64,000 nucleotides of DNA from Ochrobactrum sp. Marseille-Q0166 (GCF_014397025.1 NZ_JACJUO010000001.1:978501-1042500); one strand, 5' to 3'; shown: positions 53,396-62,567, counted from the stretch's first letter. The notes: generated from the sequence alone by a model not told the origin. Numbers and translations are program-made.

Positions 53396-54097
53396 ATGCG
53401 CGTCCTTTTGATTGAAGACGACAGTGCTATCGCACAAAGCATTGAACTAATGCTTAAGTCCGAGAGCTTCAATGTTTACACCACCGATCTGGGTGAAGAA
53501 GGCATCGATCTCGGCAAGCTTTATGATTATGACATCATCTTGCTGGACCTGAACTTGCCGGATATGTCCGGTTATGAAGTTCTGCGTACCTTGCGCCTTT
53601 CAAAGGTCAAGACGCCAATCCTCATTCTTTCCGGCATGGCTGGTATTGAGGACAAGGTTCGCGGACTGGGCTTCGGCGCAGACGACTATATGACGAAGCC
53701 GTTCCACAAGGACGAGCTGATCGCCCGCATTCATGCCATCGTTCGTCGTTCCAAGGGGCATGCCCAGTCGGTTATCACCACTGGCGATCTGATTGTTAAC
53801 CTCGACGCGAAAACCGTTGAAGTTGGCGGCCAGCGCGTTCACCTGACCGGCAAAGAATATCAGATGCTTGAGCTTCTTTCGCTTCGTAAGGGTACGACGC
53901 TCACCAAGGAAATGTTCCTTAACCACCTTTACGGCGGTATGGACGAGCCTGAGCTCAAAATCATCGACGTGTTTATCTGCAAATTGCGCAAGAAGCTCGA
54001 TGCCGTCTCTGGCAGCCAGAGCTACATCGAAACCGTTTGGGGTCGCGGCTATGTGCTGCGTGAGCCAGATGGCAGTGAATTGCGCGAGATCGCATAA
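53396..54097 (+). CDS. ctrA: Cell-cycle response regulator CtrA
   Basis: A 233-residue OmpR/PhoB-type response regulator and master cell-cycle regulator of alphaproteobacteria. The receiver domain (1-120) begins [20 protein letters not shown] and contains phospho-acceptor Asp51 in [16 protein letters not shown] and the conserved Lys in [13 protein letters not shown]. The DNA-binding winged helix ends [15 protein letters not shown]. CtrA binds TTAA-N7-TTAA sites to control division, replication and flagella. Its phosphotransferase chpT and inhibitor sciP lie nearby. GGGGATAAG precedes the ATG. Confidence 0.98.
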   Translation: MRVLLIEDDSAIAQSIELMLKSESFNVYTTDLGEEGIDLGKLYDYDIILLDLNLPDMSGYEVLRTLRLSKVKTPILILSGMAGIEDKVRGLGFGADDYMTKPFHKDELIARIHAIVRRSKGHAQSVITTGDLIVNLDAKTVEVGGQRVHLTGKEYQMLELLSLRKGTTLTKEMFLNHLYGGMDEPELKIIDVFICKLRKKLDAVSGSQSYIETVWGRGYVLREPDGSELREIA

Positions 54098-54120
54098 GCA
54101 GTTTGAATTGCTCTTCAATA

Positions 54121-54147
54121 AGGCCCCGCTCAAGCGGGGCTTTGTTT
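54121..54147 (+). terminator. ctrA terminator
   Basis: GCCCCGCT, CAA, GCGGGGC, TTTGTTTT follows shortly after the ctrA stop codon. Confidence 0.88.
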
Positions 54148-54204
54148 TATGCGTATCTTTTCCGAACGCTGTTGCGCAGTTTTCAGGATGTTTGCTGAAC
54201 CAAC

Positions 54205-54236
54205 AAAAAAGCGCAGCTTACGCTGCGCTTTTTTGT
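54205..54236. terminator. Second, bidirectional terminator between ctrA and chpT
   Basis: AAAAAAGCGCAGC, TTAC, GCTGCGCTTTTTT is perfectly symmetrical and serves the convergent chpT gene. Between the two hairpins is a diverged family B/C-like stretch (54157-54190). Confidence 0.9.
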
Positions 54237-54254
54237 TTATCTGCCGATGTGATC

Positions 54255-54884
54255 TTATTCGGCTGAGAAGACGATATCTTCTGCCGTTGCATGGATAGAG
54301 ATGGTCATACCTGCTTCTTCCGCAAGCAGCAGCGTGTAGTATGGCTGCACCGAATGCGCATCGATGGGCTCTTCCGGCTCTGCTCCTGAATGAAGTTCAA
54401 GGAATTTCGGCGGGACACGCAGCATACGCCCCTTCACGGTGACGACGAAACGCGGATCAGTATCGCCATTTTCCAATCGTACAGCCAGCGAACCACCACG
54501 CGGGATAGCGGCATTGCCGATCAGAAGCATATTGAGCAGAAGCTTCACCTTGTTCTTAGGCAGGAGAACGCGTGCGCCTTCCCATGTCAATTCGGGCTTT
54601 TCATTCGCGAAATATTGTGTCGCGACGTGCTGAGCATCGCCGGTATCGATTTGCACGCCTGCGGAACCGGCAGCACCAAATGCGATGCGGGCGAACTGGA
54701 GCCGCGCCGAGGCATTACGGGCGCTTGATTTGATAAGCGCCATCGCATCCTCATCTGCGCCGCCTTCTTCGAGCAGCTCGAGACCATTGTTGATGGCGCC
54801 GACCGGTGAGATGATATCATGACAGATCCGGCTGCACAGAAGCGCACCAAGATCGAGCGCGGAAAGGGTGACGGGCAATGGCAT
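54255..54884 (-). CDS. chpT: Histidine phosphotransferase ChpT
   Basis: A 209-residue ChpT protein (DUF2328/HisKA-like dimerisation with a degenerate ATPase-like domain). It passes phosphate from CckA to CtrA and CpdR. The phospho-acceptor His is in CSRICHDIISPVGAINNGLE near residue 23. The start at 54884 is chosen for CTGGAG nine bases upstream; a longer frame to 54947 lacks one. Its neighbour ctrA is convergent, and the eipA gene is divergent across a 312-bp gap. The cluster order ctrA-chpT-eipA is as in Brucella abortus. Confidence 0.93.
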   Translation of the reverse strand: MPLPVTLSALDLGALLCSRICHDIISPVGAINNGLELLEEGGADEDAMALIKSSARNASARLQFARIAFGAAGSAGVQIDTGDAQHVATQYFANEKPELTWEGARVLLPKNKVKLLLNMLLIGNAAIPRGGSLAVRLENGDTDPRFVVTVKGRMLRVPPKFLELHSGAEPEEPIDAHSVQPYYTLLLAEEAGMTISIHATAEDIVFSAE

Positions 54885-55196
54885 GGTGTTTTCTCCAGGC
54901 GCGAACCGGCTCTGCTGGTCGACCTTTGGTCGAATATCAGGCGGCAATCAGTTGATGAGCATAAACCCCGACGAATCACCATCGGGAACCTTGAGAATCT
55001 GGATACACGCGACGTCCTGTTGCCGCAAGAAAGCTGTTTTTGCCGCCATTCTAAAGCCAATTTCAGCACATAAAGAATTAGACAAGAATTTCGCGGTTAG
55101 AATGAGCGCGATTCGGTGAAAGCGTTCATAAGAAGCGCATCCAAAGCTTTTAACAGGGCGTCAGACAGAGAAGCTGGTAGGCAAAAGGAATTATAA
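54885..55196. promoter_or_regulatory. chpT/eipA divergent promoter region
   Basis: A 312-bp gene-free gap. One GANTC site is at 55110-55114. No full TTAA-N7-TTAA box is seen, but EipA in Brucella is reported as CtrA-linked, so weaker sites may exist. Confidence 0.45.
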
Positions 55197-55799
55197 ATGG
55201 CCATACCGTCCCTGTCGCAGATCAGGCTCCGCAACGCGGCATATAGTTTAGCGTTTATTGCGGCTTTTCTGATCTCCATCATCGCGGTGCCGCACAATGC
55301 GCTGGCACAAAGCAGCAACACATATTCGTCTCAGGAAATCGTTGATTCCGGGCACAGATTTTTTGGCTCCACGTCTGGCGGTATCGCCAGTGCTGTCGAA
55401 AAAGCATTTCAGAGCTTTGGCCTCCCTAATGGGTATATTCTCGGCGAAGAAGGCTCTGGCGCATTTATTGGCGGACTGACCTACGGGGAGGGCACGCTTT
55501 ATACAAAGAATGCCGGGGATCATCGTACATTCTGGCAGGGCCCATCGCTCGGCTGGGATTTCGGCGGGCAGGGCTCGCGCGTTATGATGCTTGTTTACAA
55601 TCTCGACGACATTCAGAGCCTTTATGGCCGTTATGCCGGCGTTGCAGGCTCAGCTTATGTTATCGCTGGCGTGGGCTTTAATGTGCTTAAACGCCAGAAC
55701 ATCATGCTGGTCCCCATCCGTACGGGGGTCGGTGCACGACTGGGTGTCAATATCGGTTACTTGAAGCTTTCCGCTTCGCCGACCTGGAACCCATTTTGA
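55197..55799 (+). CDS. eipA: Envelope integrity protein EipA (DUF1134)
   Basis: A 200-residue periplasmic protein of the DUF1134 family. It has a signal peptide (hydrophobic core AAYSLAFIAAFLISIIAV, cleavage near ALAQ|SSNTY). The mature part shows the small beta-barrel pattern with Gly-rich turns such as EEGSGAFIGGLTYGEGTLYT and PSLGWDFGGQGSR, and ends SPTWNPF, conserved in the family. In Brucella abortus EipA supports envelope integrity and virulence and is linked to CtrA. It sits directly beside chpT, as in Brucella. Confidence 0.92.
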   Translation: MAIPSLSQIRLRNAAYSLAFIAAFLISIIAVPHNALAQSSNTYSSQEIVDSGHRFFGSTSGGIASAVEKAFQSFGLPNGYILGEEGSGAFIGGLTYGEGTLYTKNAGDHRTFWQGPSLGWDFGGQGSRVMMLVYNLDDIQSLYGRYAGVAGSAYVIAGVGFNVLKRQNIMLVPIRTGVGARLGVNIGYLKLSASPTWNPF

Positions 55800-55852
55800 T
55801 CCTGACGATCAACGAGTGCCCGTCATCGCTATGGCTGGCGCTTTCTTTTAAA

Positions 55853-55896
55853 CGCACATCCCGAAAACCGTTTCACACTTTTCGGGATGTGCTCTA
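55853..55896. repeat. Palindromic repeat, family B, copy 3
   Basis: CACATCCCGAAAA, a short loop containing CCGTTTCACAC, and TTTTCGGGATGTG form a perfect 13-bp stem. It is nearly identical to 26791-26833 and ends 13 bases before the GTG start of the next gene. Confidence 0.75.
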
Positions 55897-55909
55897 ACGT
55901 GAAAAAGCT

Positions 55910-56845
55910 GTGATTCAATCTGCGCTCATTTTCATACTTGGCGTGCTTGTGGCGGTTTTCGTCGTGGTTCTGCTTGGGCCAACGGTCTGGCGCCGTGCTT
56001 TTTTTCTGGCGCGTCGACAGGTTCAAGCTGAACTTCCGATAACGCTCGCCGAAATCAGGGCTGATCGAGATGGGCTGCGTGCAGAACATGCCGTTAATAC
56101 AAGCCGGCTTGAGCAACGGCTGAAACTTGAACGCGAAAAGACATCTGCGCAGCTTATCAGGCTTGGGCAGCTGCATGACGACCTGAAGCAGTATTCGACA
56201 TTAGAGACCGACATGACTGCGCTTCGGGAAATGCTTGGGGCGCGTGACAAGCTGATTGAAGAGATCACAAACGAGCGCGATAATTTTGCGGAAAAAGCGG
56301 AAATTGTTGCAGCTGAAGTGGATCGGCTTAAAAAACACCTTTCATCTCTTCAGGAACTAGCCGATACGCTTCGTATCGAGTTAAGTGCCAAGGAGGCCGA
56401 CTACGGCCGTCTGGCAAATGAGATGAGTGAATTGCGGCGTGAACGTAAAGATGCATCTGTCCGCTATAATGAGGTTTCGACGCAATTGACTGCCGCACAG
56501 ACTGAACTCAAAACTGAGAAGCGCCGTAATACAGAATTGCAGCAGAAGCTCGATAAATTGATTGCCGATTTTTCTGATGCGCAGGAAAGGCTCGAGCGCC
56601 ATGCTCGCATTGGCTCATCAGTGAGCACCGCATCAGGTGACATTCTCAAAGAAAATGCCATGCTGCGAGAAGAAATGTCCGTCCTTGCAGCGAAGGTGGT
56701 CGCAGCAACGGCAATGCATGAAGGCGATTCTTCACCTATTCATAAGCTGCTTGAAGCGGAAGAAACAAAAAACAGTGCCTCTCGCCCCAAAAGTCTCGCA
56801 AGCCGAATTCGTGAGCTGCGCGAGAACGGATCCCGAAAAGAGTGA
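55910..56845 (+). CDS. Membrane-anchored coiled-coil protein of unknown function
   Basis: A 311-residue protein starting at GTG. One N-terminal transmembrane helix (about residues 5-25, ALIFILGVLVAVFVVVLLGP) is followed by basic residues and a long helical, heptad-like region (about 45-230) rich in Glu, Leu, Arg and Lys, and a charged C-terminal tail. It is likely an envelope-spanning or scaffold protein. No conserved catalytic motif is visible. Its position after eipA suggests co-transcription and an envelope role, though a family B repeat lies between them. Confidence 0.7.
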   Translation: MIQSALIFILGVLVAVFVVVLLGPTVWRRAFFLARRQVQAELPITLAEIRADRDGLRAEHAVNTSRLEQRLKLEREKTSAQLIRLGQLHDDLKQYSTLETDMTALREMLGARDKLIEEITNERDNFAEKAEIVAAEVDRLKKHLSSLQELADTLRIELSAKEADYGRLANEMSELRRERKDASVRYNEVSTQLTAAQTELKTEKRRNTELQQKLDKLIADFSDAQERLERHARIGSSVSTASGDILKENAMLREEMSVLAAKVVAATAMHEGDSSPIHKLLEAEETKNSASRPKSLASRIRELRENGSRKE

Positions 56846-56886
56846 AACGACCGGGACCAGATCAATACACGCAGAACACGTACGCT

Positions 56887-57189
56887 CTACGCGTTAGCCT
56901 CTGAAATAACATCCGACCATTCGGTATGGCGTTTCACCTGCACCTGCATGAAACTGCATCGCGGTATAATCTTCCATCCGACCTTACGGGCATCTTCGAC
57001 TGCATGAAGCGCAAGCGCCTGTGCAACGCCTTTACCGCGCATCGAGTCGGGTACAAATGTGTGGTCAATGGAAATCAGCGCCGGGCCTAATTTCGTATAA
57101 GTCATTTCTGCTTCATCACCATCAATTCTGACGAAGTATCGGCCATTTTCAGCTGAGTCGAATTTCTTGATTTCGATATTTCCGACCAT
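56887..57189 (-). CDS. GNAT-family N-acetyltransferase (YidJ/YjdJ type)
   Basis: A 100-residue short GNAT protein. The acetyl-CoA loop region is SIDHTFVPDSMRGKGVAQAL with the Q/R-x-x-G-x-G/A consensus (RGKGVA), and the C-terminus has IIPRCSFMQVQVKRH. Small members of this branch (COG2388) are of unknown substrate. It lies between the coiled-coil gene and sciP on the minus strand. Confidence 0.85.
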   Translation of the reverse strand: MVGNIEIKKFDSAENGRYFVRIDGDEAEMTYTKLGPALISIDHTFVPDSMRGKGVAQALALHAVEDARKVGWKIIPRCSFMQVQVKRHTEWSDVISEANA

Positions 57190-57246
57190 ATCAAGCCTCT
57201 CTGATGTGCGTGCCTTAAGCCTGAATATAGTTCAGCTCGATAAAAG

Positions 57247-57279
57247 AAAAACCCCGGCCAGTGAACCGGCCGGGGTTTG
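57247..57279 (-). terminator. sciP terminator
   Basis: On the minus strand AAACCCCGGCC, GGTTCACT, GGCCGGGGTTTTTCTTTT, directly downstream of the sciP stop codon. Confidence 0.9.
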
Positions 57280-57316
57280 ATTTTGTATCTTCCTGTCTCA
57301 AAGAGACAGCAAGAGT

Positions 57317-57592
57317 TTAGTGTCTATATTGCTGGATACGGGTCGTCCTGAGACCGGCGAGACCATGCTCGTCGATTGAGGACTGCCATCCCAGAAATTC
57401 CTCCACCGTCAATGTATAACGCTGGCATGCCTCCTCCAGGCTGAGAAGCCCGCCGCGAACAGCAGCAACAACTTCAGCCTTTCGGCGAATGACCCAGCGC
57501 CGTGTACTGGCGGGGGGGAGGTCGGCGATGGTCAGCGGGCTGCCATCGGGACCGATAACATACTTTATACGCGGTCTTGTCAGATCGGTCAT
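57317..57592 (-). CDS. sciP: CtrA inhibitor SciP (DUF1153)
   Basis: A 91-residue DUF1153 helix-turn-helix protein. It matches the Caulobacter SciP family (KYVIGPDGSPLTIADLPP, then RRKAEVVAAVRGGLLSLEEA, then LTVEEFLGWQSSIDEHGLAG). SciP binds CtrA and blocks its activation of target promoters in G1. It sits close to ctrA and chpT here, so one chromosomal cluster encodes the regulator, its phosphodonor and its inhibitor. A near-consensus CtrA box lies upstream. Confidence 0.93.
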   Translation of the reverse strand: MTDLTRPRIKYVIGPDGSPLTIADLPPASTRRWVIRRKAEVVAAVRGGLLSLEEACQRYTLTVEEFLGWQSSIDEHGLAGLRTTRIQQYRH

Positions 57593-57649
57593 TGTACTCT
57601 CTACACAACACTCAAGGACCTAATCGAGACCGAGACTAACCGCACAGCT

Positions 57650-57664
57650 TTAAGAATTACCTAA
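57650..57664 (-). promoter_or_regulatory. Candidate CtrA box upstream of sciP
   Basis: TTAA-GAATTAC-CTAA matches the TTAA-N7-TTAA consensus at seven of eight positions and lies 58 bp upstream of the sciP start. In Caulobacter sciP is activated by CtrA. Confidence 0.55.
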
Positions 57665-57724
57665 ACAGGCGGTAACTATCTGGTAACACTTGCAAAAAAA
57701 TGCCTTATTTAGAGAGGAAGTCAT

Positions 57725-57757
57725 AAAAAAACCCGGATCTCCGGGCATTTTTTTTAT
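57725..57757. terminator. Orphan bidirectional terminator between sciP and mnmA
   Basis: CCCGGA TC TCCGGG flanked by seven As and eight Ts lies in the 311-bp gap between the divergent sciP and mnmA genes, where no coding region ends. It implies a short transcript on one strand or the other. Confidence 0.75.
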
Positions 57758-57903
57758 TATCTCACGCGAAATTGTGGCGCAATTGCTGCAAAATGAGCGA
57801 TGTTTTTGCTGCGACATCTTGGCAAATACCCATTGTGTGACCTATATAGGGCGCAAATCTAAACTTTGAGAAGCAGGGCTATGCCCGGAAGCTGGATTCA
57901 ATC

Positions 57904-59100
57904 ATGAGCCTGAACAGCCTCGATCTGCCGGGAAAGCCGGAAGACACGCGCGTTGTCGTCGCCATGTCTGGTGGCGTCGATTCCTCTGTTGTGGCCGGCA
58001 TCCTCAAACGTGAGGGCTATGATGTTGTTGGCGTGACGCTACAGCTTTATGACCACGGTGCGGCAGTGCATCGCGCCGGTTCATGCTGCGCGGGTCAGGA
58101 CATCGAAGACGCCCGCCGCGTTTCGGAAAGCCTGGGCATTCCGCATTACGTTCTCGATTACGAAGCACGATTCCGCGAAGCTGTGATCGACACTTTTGCA
58201 AATTCTTATGTCAGCGGCGAAACGCCGATTCCTTGTGTGTCGTGTAATCAGACCGTCAAGTTTGCTGATCTTTTGCAGACGGCGCGGGAATTGGGCGCTG
58301 ATGCGCTGGCGACTGGTCATTATATCCGCAGTGGTTTGAATGGCGAACATCGCGCCATGTTCCGCCCGGAGGATTCTGATCGCGATCAGAGCTATTTCCT
58401 GTTTGCGACCACGCAGGAACAGATGGACTATCTGCGTTTTCCGCTTGGGCATCTGCCAAAGGCGCGCGTGCGTGAGATCGCGGAAGAAATGGGACTGACT
58501 GTTGCCAAAAAGCAGGACAGTCAGGACATCTGCTTTGTTCCGCAGGGAAAATATACCGACATTATTTCCAAGCTGAAGCCGGAAGCGGCAACACCGGGTG
58601 ATATTGTTCATATTGACGGGCGTGTTCTTGGACGTCATGACGGCATTGTCCATTACACCGTTGGTCAGCGCCGCGGGATTGGCGTGGCCACAGGCGATCC
58701 TCTTTATGTTGTGCATCTTGATGCTGCCAATACACGGGTTATTGTTGGACCACGCGAAGCGCTTGAAACGCATAAGGTATTTTTACGTGATGTGAACTGG
58801 CTCGGCGATCAAGCGCTTGATGCGCTGCCGGAAGGCGGCGTCGAAGTGTTTGCCAAGGTTCGCTCAACGCGTCCGCCACGTCCAGCTGTTCTGCATCATG
58901 CTGACGGCAAAACATGGGTAGAGCTGGTCGATGGCGAAAGTGGTATCGCACCGGGACAGGCCTGTGTGCTTTATTCTGATAACAGCAATACGGCTCGTGT
59001 TTTCGGTGGCGGGTTTATTGCGCGTTCCGAACGCGAACCACGCGCTGAAGAAATGCTGCGCCGCCTCGTCACTGGCGCTGCCAGCGCTTCGGTGGCTTGA
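57904..59100 (+). CDS. mnmA: tRNA-specific 2-thiouridylase MnmA
   Basis: A 398-residue enzyme that thiolates U34 of tRNA Lys, Glu and Gln. It has the PP-loop [15 protein letters not shown] near residue 20. The catalytic Cys pair is in [15 protein letters not shown] (first Cys) and [13 protein letters not shown] (second). The C-terminal RNA-binding barrel includes [20 protein letters not shown]. Length is typical. The start at 57904 follows the tail of a long leader. It is monocistronic with a terminator after it. Confidence 0.96.
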   Translation: MSLNSLDLPGKPEDTRVVVAMSGGVDSSVVAGILKREGYDVVGVTLQLYDHGAAVHRAGSCCAGQDIEDARRVSESLGIPHYVLDYEARFREAVIDTFANSYVSGETPIPCVSCNQTVKFADLLQTARELGADALATGHYIRSGLNGEHRAMFRPEDSDRDQSYFLFATTQEQMDYLRFPLGHLPKARVREIAEEMGLTVAKKQDSQDICFVPQGKYTDIISKLKPEAATPGDIVHIDGRVLGRHDGIVHYTVGQRRGIGVATGDPLYVVHLDAANTRVIVGPREALETHKVFLRDVNWLGDQALDALPEGGVEVFAKVRSTRPPRPAVLHHADGKTWVELVDGESGIAPGQACVLYSDNSNTARVFGGGFIARSEREPRAEEMLRRLVTGAASASVA

Positions 59101-59128
59101 GACAGCGCACCATTAAGAATAAGTATAG

Positions 59129-59161
59129 AGAAAGCCTTCAGCCTGTGCTGGAGGCTTTTTT
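59129..59161. terminator. Terminator between mnmA and the RNA methyltransferase
   Basis: AAAGCCTTCAGC, CTGT, GCTGGAGGCTTTTTT with one mismatch, between convergent genes. Confidence 0.85.
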
Positions 59162-59162
59162 G

Positions 59163-59996
59163 TCATCCGTTAAACTTACTGAAACGGGATAGCGCAATGC
59201 CCGATGCCGTAGCGACATTGAGGCTATCAAACTGCGATGACATGGGAATGCGCGCTCCGGTGAGTTGTGTGAGCAGATGCGCTGGAAGCCCTTCGCCTTC
59301 AGTCCCTAATAGCAGCGCCTGACGCTTATTGCGTGCTGCTTGATAGATATTTAGTTCTGATGAGGGACTGAGAGCCAATATGTTAAATTCGGCTGCTTGA
59401 AGTTCTGCCACAATCGTCTCGATGTTTGAACCGTGAAAATACGGGACTTTCAGTGTCGCGCCGACAGAAACGCGGATGGCTTTTCGGTAAAGCGGGTCGC
59501 AGCATGTTTTATCCATAAATACACAATCGGCTTCAAAAGCTGCCGCATTGCGAAAGATCGATCCAACATTGTCGTGATTGGAAATCCCGCACAAAACAAC
59601 CACGAGAGCGGTTTCAGGCAATCGTGTGATCACGTCTGCGAGTTCTGGCTGTGGTTTGCGTCGGCCGACAGCAAGGATGCCACGATGGACATGAAAGCCC
59701 GCGACCTCATCAATGACCGATTGCGGCACGGAATAGACTTCTACGCCGGATGGTAAATGTGCAAGCTGGTCTTGCAGGCCATTCAGACGGTTTTCCAGAA
59801 TGAGAAGGGATTCCGTTTCAAAGCGTGTGGCTTCCGAAAAAAGAACATTGAGGACGACTTTTCCCTCAGCGATAAAGCGCTGTTGCCGCCCGACCAGATC
59901 TTTTTCCCGGATATTTTTGTACGCTGCAAGGCGCTGATCGTTTGAGTCAGCAATTTCGACGACAAAGTCGTGCGATCGGGTGGTTTGCTCCTTCAT
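59163..59996 (-). CDS. SpoU/TrmH-family RNA 2'-O-methyltransferase
   Basis: A 277-residue SPOUT methyltransferase. An N-terminal substrate-binding domain (NIREKDLVGRQQRFIAEGKV) precedes the knotted SAM-binding domain with motif 1 LCGISNHDNVGSIFRNAAAF, motif 2 LLLGTEGEGLP and motif 3 IPMSSQFDSLNVATASGIAL. It modifies rRNA or tRNA ribose. Which nucleotide cannot be told from sequence. It converges on mnmA. Confidence 0.92.
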   Translation of the reverse strand: MKEQTTRSHDFVVEIADSNDQRLAAYKNIREKDLVGRQQRFIAEGKVVLNVLFSEATRFETESLLILENRLNGLQDQLAHLPSGVEVYSVPQSVIDEVAGFHVHRGILAVGRRKPQPELADVITRLPETALVVVLCGISNHDNVGSIFRNAAAFEADCVFMDKTCCDPLYRKAIRVSVGATLKVPYFHGSNIETIVAELQAAEFNILALSPSSELNIYQAARNKRQALLLGTEGEGLPAHLLTQLTGARIPMSSQFDSLNVATASGIALSRFSKFNG

Positions 59997-60024
59997 CGCA
60001 CGACTTATGCCTCATGATATGTGG

Positions 60025-60372
60025 TTACTGATGTAGCACCGCCGCCATTTCGCGTCGACGCGGAGTTGGACTCATATAGAGACTTGAAAGTGTAGACAAC
60101 ATCAACTCGATATGTGGTGATGAAACAATATAATAAATAGTCTGCGCATCGCGTCGTGTTGATACCAGATCAAGCGCTCTCAGCTTCGCAAGATGTTGTG
60201 ATAAAGCGGATTGACTGAGATCGATTGCTTTTGCAAGTGCGCCAACAGACATCTCATTATTTAGTAATTTACAAAGAATGAGGAGCCTCTTGTTATTTGC
60301 TAATGCGGACAAAAAATCCGCTGCGGAATCAACATTTTCAACTAAATCAAAAAAATTATTTTCGTTAGACAT
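60025..60372 (-). CDS. ArsR-family regulator (NolR-like)
   Basis: A 115-residue ArsR-type winged helix protein with ALANNKRLLILCKLLNNEMS and the recognition helix LSQSALSQHLAKLRALDLVS, ending YYIVSSPHIELMLSTLSSLY. It resembles rhizobial NolR and HlyU-type regulators, which lack metal ligands. It lies 28 bp upstream of the RNA methyltransferase gene and on the same strand, so a joint transcript is possible. No metal-binding Cys pair is seen. Confidence 0.85.
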   Translation of the reverse strand: MSNENNFFDLVENVDSAADFLSALANNKRLLILCKLLNNEMSVGALAKAIDLSQSALSQHLAKLRALDLVSTRRDAQTIYYIVSSPHIELMLSTLSSLYMSPTPRRREMAAVLHQ

Positions 60373-60951
60373 TTGCAGTCATACCCCCGTAAGACAGCAT
60401 AAGGTTAAAATCGCCCGGCTTCATTTTTGAGCGGGCGTAAAAAAATTAATACTATATGCTAAAATTTAAAAGAGCTTGCTTATATGTTCCAGCATAAAAA
60501 TATAGGGTTTTTGTCCCAAAAAATATGGTTATTTGTTTCAGGGGGCTATTTTGCGTTAGTGAATGGACATTTTTGAGTTGTTTTTTGAACTCGTCTGCGG
60601 GAGAGCGAAGTTTCTAACGTGGTCCTTCATCTGCGCATGTAGTGACATTTGGTCTGTTCGCGTAAGCGGGAGTTTTCAGAGCAAGTCTTTTTTAATCTTA
60701 GGGAGCTGAGAGCCAAAAACGCGGCAGCAGATTATCTGCAAATAATATTATAATTAGGCGCCTCTTAGCGCAATTTTCTAGAAACATTATTTTTAATGGA
60801 ATAAAAAACTAAAAAAATGTCAGGATATCCGTTGAGAATATGACCAGATTCTAAAAATTGCACTTGCATTGTTATGCGTCACACGTTTCGATAAGCGCCA
60901 ATTGCGTGCTTAGGGTGCGCGCAATAATATTTCCGTGGAGGCGGGCACTAA
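60373..60951. other. AT-rich intergenic region before dppA
   Basis: A 579-bp gap without a gene, AT-rich between about 60430 and 60860. It separates the divergent ArsR and dppA genes and must hold both promoters. I see no clear hairpin, riboswitch or consensus promoter by eye. GTGGAGG lies 10-15 bases before the dppA ATG. Confidence 0.5.
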
Positions 60952-62547
60952 ATGAAATTCTATAAAACACTTCTTGCTGCTACGGCAGTTGTCGCTTTGA
61001 TGAGCGGCGCGGCCTCGGCAAAGACCTTTGTCTATTGTTCGCCAGCATCGCCTGAGGGTTTTGATCCTGCAGCTTATACCGGTGGTGACACGTTTGATGC
61101 GTCCGCGCATCCGGTTTACAACCGCCTTGCAGAATTTAAAAATGGCACAACGGAAGTTGTCCCGGGTCTTGCTGAAAGCTGGACCGTTTCAGACGATGGT
61201 AAGGAATACACCTTCAAGCTTCGCACCGGCGTCAAGTTCCATTCGAGCGACAATTTCACGCCAAGCCGTGATTTCAACGCCGACGATGTGATCTTCTCGT
61301 TTGATCGCATGGGCAACAAGGAAAACCCATGGCACGAATATACGTCGGGCATTTCCTATGAATATTTCGATTCCATGGAAATGGGTTCGCTGATCAAGGA
61401 AATCCAGAAGATTGACGATAATACCGTCAAGTTCATTCTGACCCGCCCAGAAGCTGCATTCCTCGCAAATATTTCGATGCCTTTCGCTTCGATCATTTCG
61501 AAGGAATACACCGACAAGCTCGCAGCGGATGGCAAGCAGTCCGATCTTAACCAGTTCCCGGTTGGTACAGGTCCTTTCCAGTTCGTTGCTTACCAGAAAG
61601 ACGCAGTTGTTCGCTTCAAGGCCAACCCGGACTATTGGGGTGACAAGCCGAAGATCGACGATCTGGTTTTTGCAATCACCACTGACCCGGCTGTGCGCGC
61701 ACAGAAGCTCAAGGCTGGTGAATGCCACCTGATGTCTTACCCGGCACCAGCTGACATTAAGGGTCTTCAGGCCGATTCCAACCTCAAGGTTGACGAACAG
61801 GCTGGCCTGAATGTTGCGTATTTCGCTTATAATACGCTCAAGGCGCCATTCGATAAGCCGGAAGTTCGCAAGGCACTCAATCAGGCTGTTAACAAGCAGG
61901 CGATTGTCGATGGCGTTTATGAAGGTCAGGGTCAGGTTGCAAAGAACCCGATTCCACCGACAATGTGGAGCTACAACGACAAGATCGAAGACGACAAGTA
62001 CGATCCGGAAGCAGCCAAAGCAGCTCTCGAAGCTGCTGGCGTCAAGGATCTGAAGATGAAGCTGTGGGCAATGCCTGTCAGCCGTCCTTACATGCCCAAT
62101 GCACGTCGTACGGCTGAACTGATGCAGTCAGATCTTGCCAAGGTTGGTGTAAACGCTGAAATCGTTTCGATGGAATGGGGTGAGTACCTCAAGAAGTCGG
62201 GCGAAAAGGACCGCGACGGTGCAGTCATTCTCGGCTGGACCGGTGACAATGGTGATCCGGACAACTTCCTCGGCACGCTTCTGGGCTGCGCAGGCGTTGG
62301 TTCGAACAACCGCGCACAGTGGTGCTACCAGCCATTCGAAGACCTGATCCAGAAGGCCAAGGTTTCGACAAGCCATGACGAACGCGTCAAGCTTTACGAA
62401 GAAGCACAGGTGATCTTCAAGGAGCAGGCTCCTTGGAACACGATTGCTCACTCGACCGTTTTTGTGCCGATGTCGGCCAAGGTAACGGGCTTCAAGCAGA
62501 GCCCGCTTGGTGACTATCGCTTCGAAGAAGTCGATATTAGCGAGTAA
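60952..62547 (+). CDS. dppA: Dipeptide ABC transporter substrate-binding protein
   Basis: A 531-residue family 5 solute-binding protein. Signal peptide MKFYKTLLAATAVVALMSGA is cleaved near ASA|KTFVY. The mature start FVYCSPASPEGFDPAAYTGG and the motifs VKFHSSDNFTPSRDFNADDV and PFQFVAYQKDAVVRFKANPD match DppA-type dipeptide/heme-binding proteins. It delivers peptides to DppBC permeases encoded next. A strong hairpin lies between it and dppB, which lets the binding protein be made in excess. Confidence 0.93.
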   Translation: MKFYKTLLAATAVVALMSGAASAKTFVYCSPASPEGFDPAAYTGGDTFDASAHPVYNRLAEFKNGTTEVVPGLAESWTVSDDGKEYTFKLRTGVKFHSSDNFTPSRDFNADDVIFSFDRMGNKENPWHEYTSGISYEYFDSMEMGSLIKEIQKIDDNTVKFILTRPEAAFLANISMPFASIISKEYTDKLAADGKQSDLNQFPVGTGPFQFVAYQKDAVVRFKANPDYWGDKPKIDDLVFAITTDPAVRAQKLKAGECHLMSYPAPADIKGLQADSNLKVDEQAGLNVAYFAYNTLKAPFDKPEVRKALNQAVNKQAIVDGVYEGQGQVAKNPIPPTMWSYNDKIEDDKYDPEAAKAALEAAGVKDLKMKLWAMPVSRPYMPNARRTAELMQSDLAKVGVNAEIVSMEWGEYLKKSGEKDRDGAVILGWTGDNGDPDNFLGTLLGCAGVGSNNRAQWCYQPFEDLIQKAKVSTSHDERVKLYEEAQVIFKEQAPWNTIAHSTVFVPMSAKVTGFKQSPLGDYRFEEVDISE

Positions 62548-62567
62548 AATCCCGACAACACCAGCGG

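Noticed and set aside
55097..55321. Minus-strand open frame overlapping the start of eipA
   Set aside because: It is opposite the EipA signal peptide and has no supporting motif.
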